A DNA stretch of 64,000 nt from CAXXOK01 sp964640955 (GTDB lineage: Bacteria > Bacillota > Clostridia > Christensenellales > Aristaeellaceae), in assembly GCA_964640955.1 (NCBI GenBank), contig CAZXJI010000001.1, positions 310,001 to 374,000 on the forward strand. The letters are read 5' to 3'. Position numbers and translations under genes: made by a program. Shown here in pieces: positions 1-10,200 of this stretch; positions within the stretch are counted from its first letter, which is position 1, and every line of letters starts with the position of its first letter. The notes beneath the pieces are model-generated. The model did not search any database. It saw only the letters and a program-made list of their open reading frames with translations, and was not told the origin of the DNA.

Positions 1-1035
1 CAGCGCCGCCTGCGCGGCGGTCAGCCCGTCCCCCTCCAGGGAGGCCAGGGCGGCCTCCTTGCGGGCGGCCATCAGGTCCAGCAGGTTCAGGGGCGAGCCC
101 GCGATGAAGATCATCGCGGAAAAGACTCCCTTCGATTCCGATACGATGCGCGGGGCAAGCATCGCGCCCAGCCCGTGCCCCAGCACCACCACGTGCGAGG
201 CATCCACACGCGCGTCGGCGGCCAGCAGCTGCCCGGCCGAGATCGCGTCCCGGACGACCTCCTCCTCGACCGTCATCGCCGCGGTCTCCTCCGCCGTCAT
301 CGCATCCCCGTAGGTATAGGTGCGCTTGTCGTAGCGCAGGGTCGCCACGCCCTTGGCGGCAAAAACCTGCGCGATATCGGCAAACAGCTTCGTCTGCCCG
401 ACGCTCTCGTCCATGTCGTGGGGGCCGGAATCGTGCACCAGCACCACGGCGGGCACGGGAGCGTCGGCGGAAGCGCCGTAGGGCAGGGTGAGGATGCCGC
501 TGAGCAGGTAGGGTTCCTCCCCCACCGTAACGGCTTCCTCGGTGTATTGGGTCGTGTAGGCGGTATCCTCCTGCACGCTGGCCGCCGCGGCGGCGTCCGC
601 CTCCTGCTTTTCCCCGGGCACGAACTCGACGGCCATCACTTCCCAGTCGTCCTCTTCGTTCTTGTGGGTGAAATACAGGTCCAGATCCTGCTTTTCCATG
701 CACAGGTGCAGCACGTGCGTCTTGGTTTTCTGCTCCGGCTCCTCAAACGAACTGTAGGTGCCGAACGCCACGAAGTCGCCCGTCAGCCACTCAATTTCGG
801 TCAGCATCCCGGTGTAGGTGTCCATGGGCATGTAGCGGCGAATCTGCAGGTCGTAATACCCGAAAAGGCGCTCCATGTCGTTTCCGTGGATAAAGTCCAG
901 CGCGTATTGCTTCACCGTTTCCTCCGTCCACACCGGCACGCCGTCGCGCATGGCCTTGGCCTTCGCCAGCGCCGCCTGCGGCAGGACGCCCACCAGCAGG
1001 AAAACCGTCAGAAGCGTCGCGAGCAGTCTTTTCAT
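1..1035 (-). CDS. Secreted alpha/beta-hydrolase-like protein, C-terminus outside window
   Basis: 345 residues are visible and the gene runs off the left edge. Residues 1-24 form a signal peptide (MKRLL start, hydrophobic core, PQAALA cleavage region). Residues about 25-140 resemble the DUF3887-type domain that often precedes bacterial alpha/beta hydrolases. From about residue 165 there is a hydrolase fold with an LVHDSGPHD oxyanion segment. The nucleophile elbow reads LGHGLG near residue 286, so the usual serine of GxSxG is glycine. The ATG at 1035 follows GGAGGTAAGGT. It lies 41 bases after trmFO on the same strand and may be co-transcribed. The family call is fairly sure; catalytic activity is doubtful because of the missing serine. 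Confidence 0.8.
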   Translation of the reverse strand, partial: MKRLLATLLTVFLLVGVLPQAALAKAKAMRDGVPVWTEETVKQYALDFIHGNDMERLFGYYDLQIRRYMPMDTYTGMLTEIEWLTGDFVAFGTYSSFEEPEQKTKTHVLHLCMEKQDLDLYFTHKNEEDDWEVMAVEFVPGEKQEADAAAAASVQEDTAYTTQYTEEAVTVGEEPYLLSGILTLPYGASADAPVPAVVLVHDSGPHDMDESVGQTKLFADIAQVFAAKGVATLRYDKRTYTYGDAMTAEETAAMTVEEEVVRDAISAGQLLAADARVDASHVVVLGHGLGAMLAPRIVSESKGVFSAMIFIAGSPLNLLDLMAARKEAALASLEGDGLTAAQAAL

Positions 1036-1076
1036 ACCTTACCTCCGTCATCCGTGAGTATAGCGCAGATTCCGTT

Positions 1077-2402
1077 TTACGGTGCGCCGTCCTGTTCCAT
1101 TTGTCGCACAAGCGCGTCGATTTCCGCCAAGGCGCGTTCGGAAATGCGCTCGTAGCGCTGCTGCTTGTTGCGAATCTTCTTTTCGCCCGGCGCGTACGCA
1201 TACGCGTCGATCAGCCCGAAAGCGCAGTTCATGGGCTGAAAGCGCCCGTTGGGCGCCGCCACGTAGCGCCCCATGGCCCCGATGGCCGTGCGGCCGGAAA
1301 AAGCGGGCGGCGTGCGGCCCATAAGCCGGAAAGCCAGCGACAGCCCGGCGGTCAGCCCGCTGGCCGCGCTTTCCACATAGCCCTCCACGCCCGTCATCTG
1401 CCCGGCGAAGGAAAGCTCCGGGCGGTTGATGACGCGGTAGGTTTCGTCCAGAAAGCCGGGGCTGTTCAGGAAGGTGTTGCGGTGCATCACGCCCAGGCGC
1501 GCGAACTCGGCGTTCTCCAGCCCCGGGATCATGCGGAACACGCGCCGCTGCTCCGGGAAGGTCAGCCGCGTCTGGAACCCGACGATATTATACAGCGTTC
1601 CCGCAAAATTGTCGCGCCGCAGCTGCACCACCGCGAACGGCATCTTGCCCGTGCGCGGGTCGGCAAGCCCCACGGGCTTCAGAGGCCCGAAGGCGATCGC
1701 CATGTCGCCGCGCTTGGCCATGCTCTCGATCGGCATGCAGCCCTCGAAAACCGCCTTTTCCTCAAAGCCCTTCACGGGCACGGTTTCCGCCGTCTGCAGG
1801 GCGTGAACGAACGCCAGGTACTCCGCTTCGTTCATGGGGCAGTTGACGTAGTCCTCCCCGCGGCTGTAGCGCGACAGGGTGAACACCCTGCCTTGGTCAA
1901 GCGATTCCGCCGTGACGATGGGCGCGGCCGCGTCGTAGAAGGAGAGGGTTGTAAGCCCGTCGAGCTTCGCGATCGCCTCGCCGAGCCGATCGCTGGTCAG
2001 CGGCCCCGTGGCGATGATCGTCGGACCCTGCGGAATGTCCGTCACTTCCCGGCATTCCACCGTGATGTTCTTTTGCGCCCGGATCGCCTCGTCCACCCCG
2101 CGGGAGAAGCCCTCCCGGTCGACCGCCAGCGCGCCGCCCGCAGGCACGCGCGTCGCGTCCGCCACGCGCAGGATGAGCGAATCGAGCCTTCGCATTTCCT
2201 CCTTGAGCAGCCCCACGGCGTTGGAAAGGCGGTCGGAACGCAGGCTGTTGGAGCACACCAGCTCCGCTAGGGTAGGCAGGCTCTGCGCGGGGGTCATGCG
2301 CTGCGGTTTCATTTCCACCAGCGTCACCTTTACCCCGCGTTTGGCCAGCTGCCAGGCCGCTTCGCACCCTGCCAGCCCGCCGCCCACGACCGTCGCTATC
2401 AT
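1077..2402 (-). CDS. trmFO: tRNA (uracil-54-C5)-methyltransferase, folate/FAD-dependent
   Basis: 441 residues, normal for TrmFO, which makes ribothymidine at position 54 in the tRNA T-loop using methylenetetrahydrofolate and FADH2. The N-terminus has the FAD-binding VVGGGLAGCEAA motif. The conserved VFEGCMPIESMAKRG segment carries the family's conserved cysteine. The chosen ATG at 2402 overlaps the topA stop (ATGA), giving the typical MIATVVGGGLAG start; an upstream in-frame start would add 15 atypical residues inside topA. It is the last housekeeping gene of the rbgA-to-trmFO run, following topA as in Bacillus. Cytoplasmic. Confidence 0.97.
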   Translation of the reverse strand: MIATVVGGGLAGCEAAWQLAKRGVKVTLVEMKPQRMTPAQSLPTLAELVCSNSLRSDRLSNAVGLLKEEMRRLDSLILRVADATRVPAGGALAVDREGFSRGVDEAIRAQKNITVECREVTDIPQGPTIIATGPLTSDRLGEAIAKLDGLTTLSFYDAAAPIVTAESLDQGRVFTLSRYSRGEDYVNCPMNEAEYLAFVHALQTAETVPVKGFEEKAVFEGCMPIESMAKRGDMAIAFGPLKPVGLADPRTGKMPFAVVQLRRDNFAGTLYNIVGFQTRLTFPEQRRVFRMIPGLENAEFARLGVMHRNTFLNSPGFLDETYRVINRPELSFAGQMTGVEGYVESAASGLTAGLSLAFRLMGRTPPAFSGRTAIGAMGRYVAAPNGRFQPMNCAFGLIDAYAYAPGEKKIRNKQQRYERISERALAEIDALVRQMEQDGAP

Positions 2403-4546
2403 TCGTCCTGCTCCTCTTTGTTTTTCACCGTCACCTTGTAGCGGCATTTTTCATTGGCGCACAGGTGCACGCGCTCGCCCTTCTTGTTGCGCTTCTCCAC
2501 CATGTAGCTGCCGCAGTGCGGGCATTTCTCCGTCACCGGCATCTCCCAGCTGACGAAATCGCATTCCGGGTAACGCTCGCAGCCGTAGAACTTGCGGTTT
2601 TTGCGGCTGGTTTTTTCCATCAGGCGCGCGCCGCACTTGGGGCAGGGCGCCTCGATGTAGGTGACGATCGGCTTGGCGTTGCGGCAGGCGGGAAAGTTGG
2701 GGCAGGCCAGAAACCTGCCGAAGCGGCCCATTTTATAGACCATCATGGCGCCGCACTTGTCGCATTTGACGTCGCTGACCTCGTCCTGCACCTCGACCTT
2801 TTCGATCTTGTCCTCCGCGACCTCCAGCATCTTTTCAAAGGGCGGGTAGAAGTCCTCCAGAATGGAGCGCCACTCCACCTTGCCCTCCTCCACGGAATCC
2901 AGCTTGTCCTCCAGCGACGCGGTAAACTCGGTATCCACGATGGGCGCGAAGTATTCCAGCATCATCGAGGTAACCATCTTGCCCAGTTCCGTGGGATAGA
3001 GGCGTTTCTTCTCGCGGGTCACGTAGCCGCGGCCCAGGATGGTGGTGATGGTCGGCGCGTAGGTGCTCGGACGGCCGATGCCCTTTTCTTCCAGCGTCTT
3101 GACCAGCGACGCCTCGGTGTAGCGCGCGGGCGGCTGGGTAAAGTGCTGCACCGTTTCCACGCCCGTGATGGTCGCCGCGTCGCCTTCCTTCAGGTCCGGC
3201 ATGGCGGTCTCGGGCGCGGCGGCCTCGTCGTCCTCGCTTTCGACGTACACGGCACGGTAGCCCTGGAACGTCATGTGCTCGCCGTAGTAGCGCAGCTCCG
3301 CCACGCCGCCGTTGGGCTTGTTCCTTTCGCGCCCGTGCAGCTCCAGCGTGACAGTTTCAAACGCCGCGGGCTTCATCTGGCTGGCGAGGAAGCGGGTGTA
3401 GATGAGCTTGTAGAGGCTGTACTGCTCGCGCGTCAGCTTCGCCTTCACGGCGTCCGGCTTGATGCCCATGTCCGTGGGACGAATGGCCTCGTGCGCGTCC
3501 TGCGCGTTTTTGCGGCCCTTGTACTCGTTGGGGCGGGCGGGGCAGTACTCCGCGCCGTAACCCGTGGTAATCTGCTTGCGCGCCGCGTCCACCGCCTCCG
3601 CGCTTACGCGGACGCTGTCGGTGCGGATGTAGGTGACCAGACCCACGGTGCCGTGTCCCACGTCCACGCCTTCGTACAGCTGTTGCACGACCTGCATGGT
3701 CTTGGCGGTGGAGAAATTGAGCTTGCGGCTGGCCTCCTGCTGAAGGCTGGAGGTGGTGAAAGGCGGCTGCGGGCGGCGCAGCTTCTCGCCGCGCTTGACG
3801 GAGGCGACGGAAAAGTCGCTGGCAAGGATCCGCGCCTTGGCGCGTTTGGCTTCCTCCTCGTTGCGCACGACGGCCTTTTTTCCGTCCAGCGCACTCAGCC
3901 TGCACTGGAAGGAAATCTTCTTGCCCTTCATGTTGTGGGCGGTGGTGTCGGCGAGAACGTCCCAGAATTCCTCGGGGATGAAGTTCTCGATTTCCTCCTC
4001 CCGCTGCACCACCAGCTTGGTCGCCACGCTCTGCACACGGCCGGCGGAGAGGCCCTTCTTGATCTTTGTCCACAGAAGCGGGCTGATCTTGTAGCCCACC
4101 AGCCTGTCCAGCGCGCGGCGCGCCTGCTGGGCGTCCACGCGGTCCATATCCACGGCGCGGACGTGGTCGATAGCCTCTTTGACCGCCTTTTTGGTAATCT
4201 CGTGGAACTCGATGCGGCAGGGTTTGGTGGGGTCGATGTCCAGCGTCTGCGCCAGATGCCAGGAGATGGCTTCCCCTTCGCGGTCGGGGTCGGTGGCGAG
4301 GTAGACCGTGGAGGCCGCCTTGGCGTCCTTCTTGATCTTCGCCAAAATCGATCCGCGCCCGCGGATGGTAATGTACTTCATCTCGAAGTGATGCGCGGGA
4401 TCCACGCCCAGCTGGGATTTGGGCAGGTCGCGCACGTGCCCCTGCGACGCCTCCACCTTGTAGCCCTTTCCCAGGAATTTCTCGATGGTTTTCGCTTTCG
4501 CGGGCGATTCCACGATCACCAGCTTCTGGTTGTTCGCCGTTGCCAT
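2399..4546 (-). CDS. topA: DNA topoisomerase I
   Basis: 715 residues, a full-length type IA topoisomerase that relaxes negative supercoils. The TOPRIM domain opens with LVIVESPAKAKTI and contains DPDREGEAISWHL. The catalytic tyrosine lies in GLVTYIRTDS. The C-terminus carries three four-cysteine zinc ribbons (residues about 590-710), beginning CDKCG, CPKCG and CPHCG. It starts 16 bases after dprA and overlaps trmFO by 4 bases, so translation is probably coupled. The order dprA-topA-trmFO is the classic Firmicute arrangement. Confidence 0.98.
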   Translation of the reverse strand: MATANNQKLVIVESPAKAKTIEKFLGKGYKVEASQGHVRDLPKSQLGVDPAHHFEMKYITIRGRGSILAKIKKDAKAASTVYLATDPDREGEAISWHLAQTLDIDPTKPCRIEFHEITKKAVKEAIDHVRAVDMDRVDAQQARRALDRLVGYKISPLLWTKIKKGLSAGRVQSVATKLVVQREEEIENFIPEEFWDVLADTTAHNMKGKKISFQCRLSALDGKKAVVRNEEEAKRAKARILASDFSVASVKRGEKLRRPQPPFTTSSLQQEASRKLNFSTAKTMQVVQQLYEGVDVGHGTVGLVTYIRTDSVRVSAEAVDAARKQITTGYGAEYCPARPNEYKGRKNAQDAHEAIRPTDMGIKPDAVKAKLTREQYSLYKLIYTRFLASQMKPAAFETVTLELHGRERNKPNGGVAELRYYGEHMTFQGYRAVYVESEDDEAAAPETAMPDLKEGDAATITGVETVQHFTQPPARYTEASLVKTLEEKGIGRPSTYAPTITTILGRGYVTREKKRLYPTELGKMVTSMMLEYFAPIVDTEFTASLEDKLDSVEEGKVEWRSILEDFYPPFEKMLEVAEDKIEKVEVQDEVSDVKCDKCGAMMVYKMGRFGRFLACPNFPACRNAKPIVTYIEAPCPKCGARLMEKTSRKNRKFYGCERYPECDFVSWEMPVTEKCPHCGSYMVEKRNKKGERVHLCANEKCRYKVTVKNKEEQDE

Positions 4547-4561
4547 GTTCGTCCTCCTATT

Positions 4562-5668
4562 TCACTTCGTCGGGGTCTGGATCACGAGGGCGAAAACGTT
4601 GCCGCTGTCGCGGCGCACCCGGCCCATGATCTCCATTACGCCCAGTTCGGTCATCAGCGCATCCGCACCGCAGCCGGTGCTGACGCGCAACTCGTCCATG
4701 CCCAGGGATTCCTTCGCAAGCGCCCTGAGAATCGCGTTCTGCGTGGGGTTGTCGCCCTGCGGGGGCTCGGGCGCGCTTTCGGGGACGGTTTCCCCTTCGG
4801 GCATCAGCCCCAGGTCTTCCAACAGGTCCGCGGCCGAGGTAATCAGCCTGGCGCCCTCCCGCAGGATGGTGTGCGGCCCTTCGGCCCCGGAGTGCCCCAC
4901 GCAGCCCGGCACCGCGAACACGTCGCGCCCCTGGTTGAGCGCAGCCGTCACGGTGATCATACCGCCGCTTTTCACCTTGCCCTCCACGAACACCACCGCG
5001 GTGCAAAGCCCGCTGATGACGCGGTTGCGGTTAGGAAAATGGAAGGCCTGCGGCTGGGCGTCCAGCGGGTATTCGCTGATCACCGCGCCCGCCCCGGCGA
5101 TCAGCGCCCGGTACACCGCGGCGTTCTCAACGGGATAGGGCACGTTTACGCCGCTGCCCAGCACCGCGACGGTCGTGCCGCCGGCGTCCATGGCGCCCTC
5201 GTGCGCGCAGCCGTCGATGCCCCGGGCCATGCCGCTGACCACCGTCACCCCGGCCCGGCCCAGCCCGTAGGCCACGCTGCGGGCCATGTTACGCCCGTAT
5301 CCGCTGGGGTAGCGCGTTCCCACCATCGCCACCGACGGGCGGCTCAGGACGGAAACATCGCCCATAGCGTATAACACATAGGGCGGATCGTCAATACAAT
5401 TCAAAAGCGGCGGATACGCCCCGTCGTCCCGGAAGAGGGCCGTAACGCCCAATCTGTCCAGCCTTGCGCACAGGTCGTCCAGCGCCGTTTCGCTGTGGAA
5501 GCGGGCAAGCGTCCGGTTGGCCTCGGCGCTGGCGGTCGGCTTCCGGCCGGCGGCAAAATCCGCCCACAGGGTGCACGCGGAGCCGTCCGTTTCCAGAAGC
5601 CTGCGCACGTGGTCGGCCGAAAGCTCCGCCGTGGAAAGCCAGAGCAGGCGTCGTTGTTCCTCGGTCAC
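4562..5668 (-). CDS. dprA: DNA-processing protein DprA/Smf
   Basis: 368 residues. DprA loads RecA onto incoming single-stranded DNA during transformation. The Rossmann-like core has VAMVGTRYPSGYG and VVSGMARGIDGCAH, followed by the conserved FPNRNRVISGL segment. A C-terminal winged-helix-like region (about 300-365) is present. The GTG start at 5668 is chosen because GGAGGTGA lies 7-8 bases upstream; translation upstream of it runs into comM and looks unrelated. The gene follows comM by 7 bases. comM and dprA are both competence-associated, although no DNA-uptake genes lie in this window. Confidence 0.95.
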   Translation of the reverse strand: MTEEQRRLLWLSTAELSADHVRRLLETDGSACTLWADFAAGRKPTASAEANRTLARFHSETALDDLCARLDRLGVTALFRDDGAYPPLLNCIDDPPYVLYAMGDVSVLSRPSVAMVGTRYPSGYGRNMARSVAYGLGRAGVTVVSGMARGIDGCAHEGAMDAGGTTVAVLGSGVNVPYPVENAAVYRALIAGAGAVISEYPLDAQPQAFHFPNRNRVISGLCTAVVFVEGKVKSGGMITVTAALNQGRDVFAVPGCVGHSGAEGPHTILREGARLITSAADLLEDLGLMPEGETVPESAPEPPQGDNPTQNAILRALAKESLGMDELRVSTGCGADALMTELGVMEIMGRVRRDSGNVFALVIQTPTK

Positions 5669-5675
5669 GCCGGGG

Positions 5676-7208
5676 TCACCTCCAATACTGGCCGTCGAGG
5701 TTCCGCAGCTGGATGGCCTGCGCCACGTCCCCAACCTCGATGGTTTCCCGGCCGCCCAGGTCGGCCAGCGTCCGGGCGACCTTGCGGATGCGCCCATAGG
5801 CGCGCATGCTGATGTGGAACTGCTCCGCCGCCCGGCGCAGAAGCGTGCCCGCCTCGGGCGAAAGCAGGCAATATTTCTCCACGCCCCGCTGGGGAAGCTG
5901 GGCGTTGCAGAAGTAGCGCTCCTTCGCGTAGCGTGCAAGCTGCTTTTCCCGCGCCGCCAGCACGCGCGCCTGCACCGTGTGGGAATCCTCCGCCTCGCCG
6001 CACTGTTCGATTTCCGCGATGGTCACGGCGTCCATTTCCACCTGCAGGTCGATGCGGTCCAAAAGCGGCCCGCTGATGCGCGAAAGGTAGCGCTGAATCT
6101 CGTAGGGCTTGCAGCGGCAGGGCCGGGTCTTGCTGCCATGGTTGCCGCAGGGGCAGGGATTCATGCTCGCCACCAGCATGCAGCGGCTCTGGTAGCGCGC
6201 CTGGCCGCTGACGCGGGCGACGTTCACGTAGCCGTCCTCCAGCGGCTGGCGAAGGGCCTCCAGCGTCTGGCGCTGGTACTCCGGCAGCTCGTCCAGAAAC
6301 AGCACCCCGTTGTGCGCCAGCGACACCTCACCGGGCCGCGCCTTCGAACCCCCGCCGATGATCGCGGGCAGCGAGGCGTTGTGGTGCGGCGCGCGGAAGG
6401 GCCGTCGGGTCATGAGCCCCGCCTCGCGGCCCAGCTCGCCCGCGGCGGAATGGATGCAGGTGGTTTCCAGCGCCTCCTCGTAGGAAAGCGGCGGCAGGAT
6501 ACCCGGCAGGCAGCGCGCCAGCATCGTTTTGCCGCTTCCGGGCACGCCCACCATGAGCAGGTTGTGGCCGCCGGCCGCCGCCACCTCCAGCGCCTTGCGG
6601 GCGATGGTTTGGCCCTTGACGTACTTCAGGTCGTTCTCCGGCGGCAGTTCCTCCATCAGCTTCTCGTAGGAAACCTGCTCCTGCGCCGGGAGGAGGGTTT
6701 CCCCCGTCAGGTGACCGACCGCTTCGCAAAGCGTCCGCGCCGGACGGATGCGGATATCGGACAGGCACTGCACCTCGCGCGCGTTGCCCGCGGGCAGCAC
6801 CACCTCCCGAAGGCCCGCCGCGCGGGCCGCCAGCACCATGGAAAGCACTCCGCGCACGGGCATCAGCTCGCCGTAAAGCGAAAGCTCCCCCAGCAGCAGC
6901 GTGTTCGTCAGCGCGGGGAAGCGCTCCGGCTCCTGCGCGGCCAGCAGCGCGACCGCGATGGCCAGTTCCAGCCCCGTTCCCTCCTTGCGCACGTCGGCGG
7001 GCGCCAGGTTGACGGTCAGCTTTTTCATGGGCCACGGATACCCGCTGTTCACGATGGCGGCGCGGATGCGATCGCGGCTTTCCTTGACGGCCGGGCCGGG
7101 CAGGCCCACCACGTCGAAGCCCACCAGCCCGTTTGCGATGCAGGCTTCGACTTCCACCGGAAAGCCGTTCACACCCTCCAGCCCGCCGGAGACGGTTTTC
7201 GCCAGCAA
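5676..7208 (-). CDS. comM: ComM/YifB-family Mg-chelatase-like AAA+ ATPase
   Basis: 510 residues. ComM is a hexameric helicase promoting branch migration during natural transformation. The N-terminal YifB domain contains GLVGFDVVGLPGPAVKESRD. Walker A is GVPGSGKTML and Walker B is VLFLDELPEY, with a C-terminal Mg-chelatase domain. A CxCGNxG-type cysteine cluster lies near residue 355 (CPCGNHGSKTRPCRC). The start is TTG at 7208 with GAGGG about 7 bases upstream. It sits 24 bases after the giant glycosyltransferase and directly before dprA. Confidence 0.95.
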   Translation of the reverse strand: MLAKTVSGGLEGVNGFPVEVEACIANGLVGFDVVGLPGPAVKESRDRIRAAIVNSGYPWPMKKLTVNLAPADVRKEGTGLELAIAVALLAAQEPERFPALTNTLLLGELSLYGELMPVRGVLSMVLAARAAGLREVVLPAGNAREVQCLSDIRIRPARTLCEAVGHLTGETLLPAQEQVSYEKLMEELPPENDLKYVKGQTIARKALEVAAAGGHNLLMVGVPGSGKTMLARCLPGILPPLSYEEALETTCIHSAAGELGREAGLMTRRPFRAPHHNASLPAIIGGGSKARPGEVSLAHNGVLFLDELPEYQRQTLEALRQPLEDGYVNVARVSGQARYQSRCMLVASMNPCPCGNHGSKTRPCRCKPYEIQRYLSRISGPLLDRIDLQVEMDAVTIAEIEQCGEAEDSHTVQARVLAAREKQLARYAKERYFCNAQLPQRGVEKYCLLSPEAGTLLRRAAEQFHISMRAYGRIRKVARTLADLGGRETIEVGDVAQAIQLRNLDGQYWR

Positions 7209-7232
7209 GAGGCAACCCTCATTTCGCGTCGC

Positions 7233-10200
7233 TTAGTAGTACAGCTTCGGGAACCATTTGAGCCAGTCCAGGTACCACGTCGGCGTTAAAAGCCCCGACG
7301 CGTACGGGAAGAACATCGCGAAGAACGCCGCCGCCAGCACGACGTAAGCGATCATCGCGCGCTTCTTCCACTTGCCGTCGTGAAGGAGGTTGAACACCAT
7401 CGTCGTCGCCAGAATAATGAAGGGAACGCTGGCGAAGTAGTGGTAGATGTACATGGAGCGCGGCACCAGCACCCAGGGCAGGTACTGCGCCAGAAAACCG
7501 ACGACCAGCACCATAAGCGTCAGGTTGCCGTCGCCCTGTTTGAGCCTGAGGCCGCCGCGCAGGCTCAGGTACTTGCGCACGAACAGCGCGAACACGATCA
7601 CCATGCACAGCGCGCCCACGTAGAAGATCAGCGGGTTGCCCATGCACATGATGGTGCTGGCATAGCCCGAGGGCTCGAATTTGTCCTGGTCGAACCACAT
7701 GGGCTTCAAAATCAGCGGCCACTGCCACCACGGCGAGTAGAAGGGATGATCCATGCCCAGCCCCGGCGTGGACTGGTAGGCGAACATGCTCTCCTGCGCC
7801 TTGATGATCCGCGCGACGGTCACCGGCCCCGTCGGGGACAGGTAGGGGATGTAGCTCAGGTAATAGATGCCCGCGGGCACGGCGATGAAGAACAGCACGC
7901 AGAACGCGCTGGTGAGCAGGATGCGCCGCATGGTGATCTCCCGCGCCCACATTACGCGCAGCTTCTGCACGGGCGAAAGCCCCCGGTTCACGTCCACGTC
8001 GAAGGCGACCAGCCCCGTGCGGAACTGCCTGAACACCGCGATCATGTAAAGCACGGCCAGTCCGACCGCCGCGTACAGGCCGATCCACTTGCTGGCGACG
8101 GACAGGCCCATGAACATCCCGCCCAGCGCCAACGGAATCAGCGTGCGATAGAATTCGCGCGTGAGCACCCGCGGCTTCGCGTCCGGCGCGAGGCCCGCGG
8201 GCACGGCGTACGTATCCGTCTGCAGGTAACGGGCCATGCACACGAACGAAAGGATGATAAACAGCACCGGGAAGCTGTCGATGGTCGCGATGCGCGTCTG
8301 CGTGAAGTGCATCAGGTCGAAGGCCAGCAGAAGCATCGCGAACGTCGCCAGGTCGCGCCGCTTGGTGAGCTGCCTGGCCAAAAGGAAAATGGACGGCAGC
8401 ATCAGCACCCCGGCCAGGGCGCCCGCGAAACGCCAGCCGAAGGGCGTCATGCCGAAAATGGCGATGCCGACCGCCATGATCAGCTTGCCCAGCGGCGGGT
8501 GCGTCGTTTCGTAGGGCGCGATGCCGTGCAGGTGCTCGTAGGCCGTGCGGGCGTGGTAGATTTCGTCGAAATAGGTGCCGGTAAACCAGCCCGGCTCGCC
8601 CTCGAGGGTGTCCTGCTCGTCGATCAGGTTTTCCGGCGGCTTGCCGGTTTCCAGCACGTCCTTGGCGCCGGTGTGCGAAACGAGGGTCAGGGGAATCTGC
8701 TCCCCGTTTTCGTCCCGAAGCAGAATTTCCCACAGGTTGAGGCCCGCCGTATCGGCGTCTACGCGCAGGTAGCGCCCGGTCAGCCAGAGGATGTTGCTCT
8801 CGTTGTTGTCGTTGTAGGTCACGTTGCCGTCCGCGTCGCTGCGGCTGGTGAGGGCGTAGTTCCAGCGGTAGCACATGCCCTCGTTCATCTGGCAGGGATA
8901 GTCCTGCGACCAGTTTTCGCCGTCGGCGCTGACGGAAACGGAAAAATCGTTGTAGCTGACGCCGGCGTAATAGAGCAGCTTGAAGGTCTCGTTCTCCGGC
9001 AATTGGAACACCACCTGCTCTTCCCCGGAGGTGGCGACCCACGCCGTCTGCGGCGCCTTGGTGCTGCCCAGGTTGGTAAACGTGAGCGCGCTGTAGAGCA
9101 CCACGGTGACGCCCATAATCAGGTAATCCCGCGCGGTCAGGCGCATGCGCGCGTCGGAGGGCGCAAGCAGGCCGTTCCGGTAGCAGGCGTCGGTCTTTTT
9201 CGGCTTTTCGCCCGCCTGCACTTCCTGCGCGGCCGGCACGGGCGATACGGCCAGGCCCGTAAAGGCGATGACGCCCGCGTATACGCACAGCGCGATGTTG
9301 GCGACGGAGAGCGCCATGTTGAGCCCGTAGGTATCCTGGTTCAGGTGCCCCATGGCGGAGCCGAACAGGATGGAGTTATCCAGCACGATCGCGGTGTTGA
9401 TGAACGTCGTGACCGAAAGCCCCGCACACAGCCATAAAAGCCGCCTGTCCCGCGTGCGGATGTAGCCCAGCGGCAGCAGCGCCAGCGCCGCGAACAGGTA
9501 GCGCTCGTGCACCTTCAGCCCCAGCACGTACACGCCGATCAGCATCAGCGACAGGTAGAAGGGCAGCGCATCGGCGCTGCGGTCGATGATCAGCAAAAGC
9601 AGGACAAAGAGGTACGTGAACACCATCCAGGTCGTGCCGTAGCGCAGATAGGTGCACGGGAGAAACGCCGAGAGGACAAACACGAGGCCGAACAGCAGGC
9701 ACAGCGCCGAAAGAACCGTCTTACGGGCGTCCGCGGCCAGGCCCTGTTTTTTACGCGAGCCGCCGAACAGCGCCGCGACCTTCCCAAAGTAGGCGCGCAC
9801 GCCGGCGTGCACCCGTCCCGACCATACCCCCGCCTCCAGTAAAAGCAGGCCCGTGACCACCGGGATCCACGCGGAGAGCGTCGTTACGCCCGTGCTGCCG
9901 CGCTGCACCCAGTTGCCGCTCAGCAGATCCTTGAGGGCCTGAATCGCTCCGGAAAGCGTCGCGATGCTTTCGCCGTCCCCGGTCGACAGCCGCGACCAGT
10001 TGCCGCCCAGCAGGTACATGAGGTTGGCGGTGTTGAGCGTGGCGTAGTTATAGGAGGAGAGTGTGTCCCGGTAGAGGTCAAAAAGCCACAGGGGGTTGTC
10101 CTGGCCGATGGAGAAGGGCACGATGATCGCCGCCGCGCAGCCCAGCGCGATCAAAAGGCCCTGCCAGATCCCTTTCCATTGCGGTTTGCGGCCCTTGCGC

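Noticed and set aside
175..1155. Long plus-strand open frame opposite the hydrolase gene
   Set aside because: His/Arg/Gly-rich shadow of the minus-strand gene; no ribosome binding site or known motif. Many similar long antisense frames (for example 2465-5374, 35545-39264, 5517-7289) arise from high GC content.
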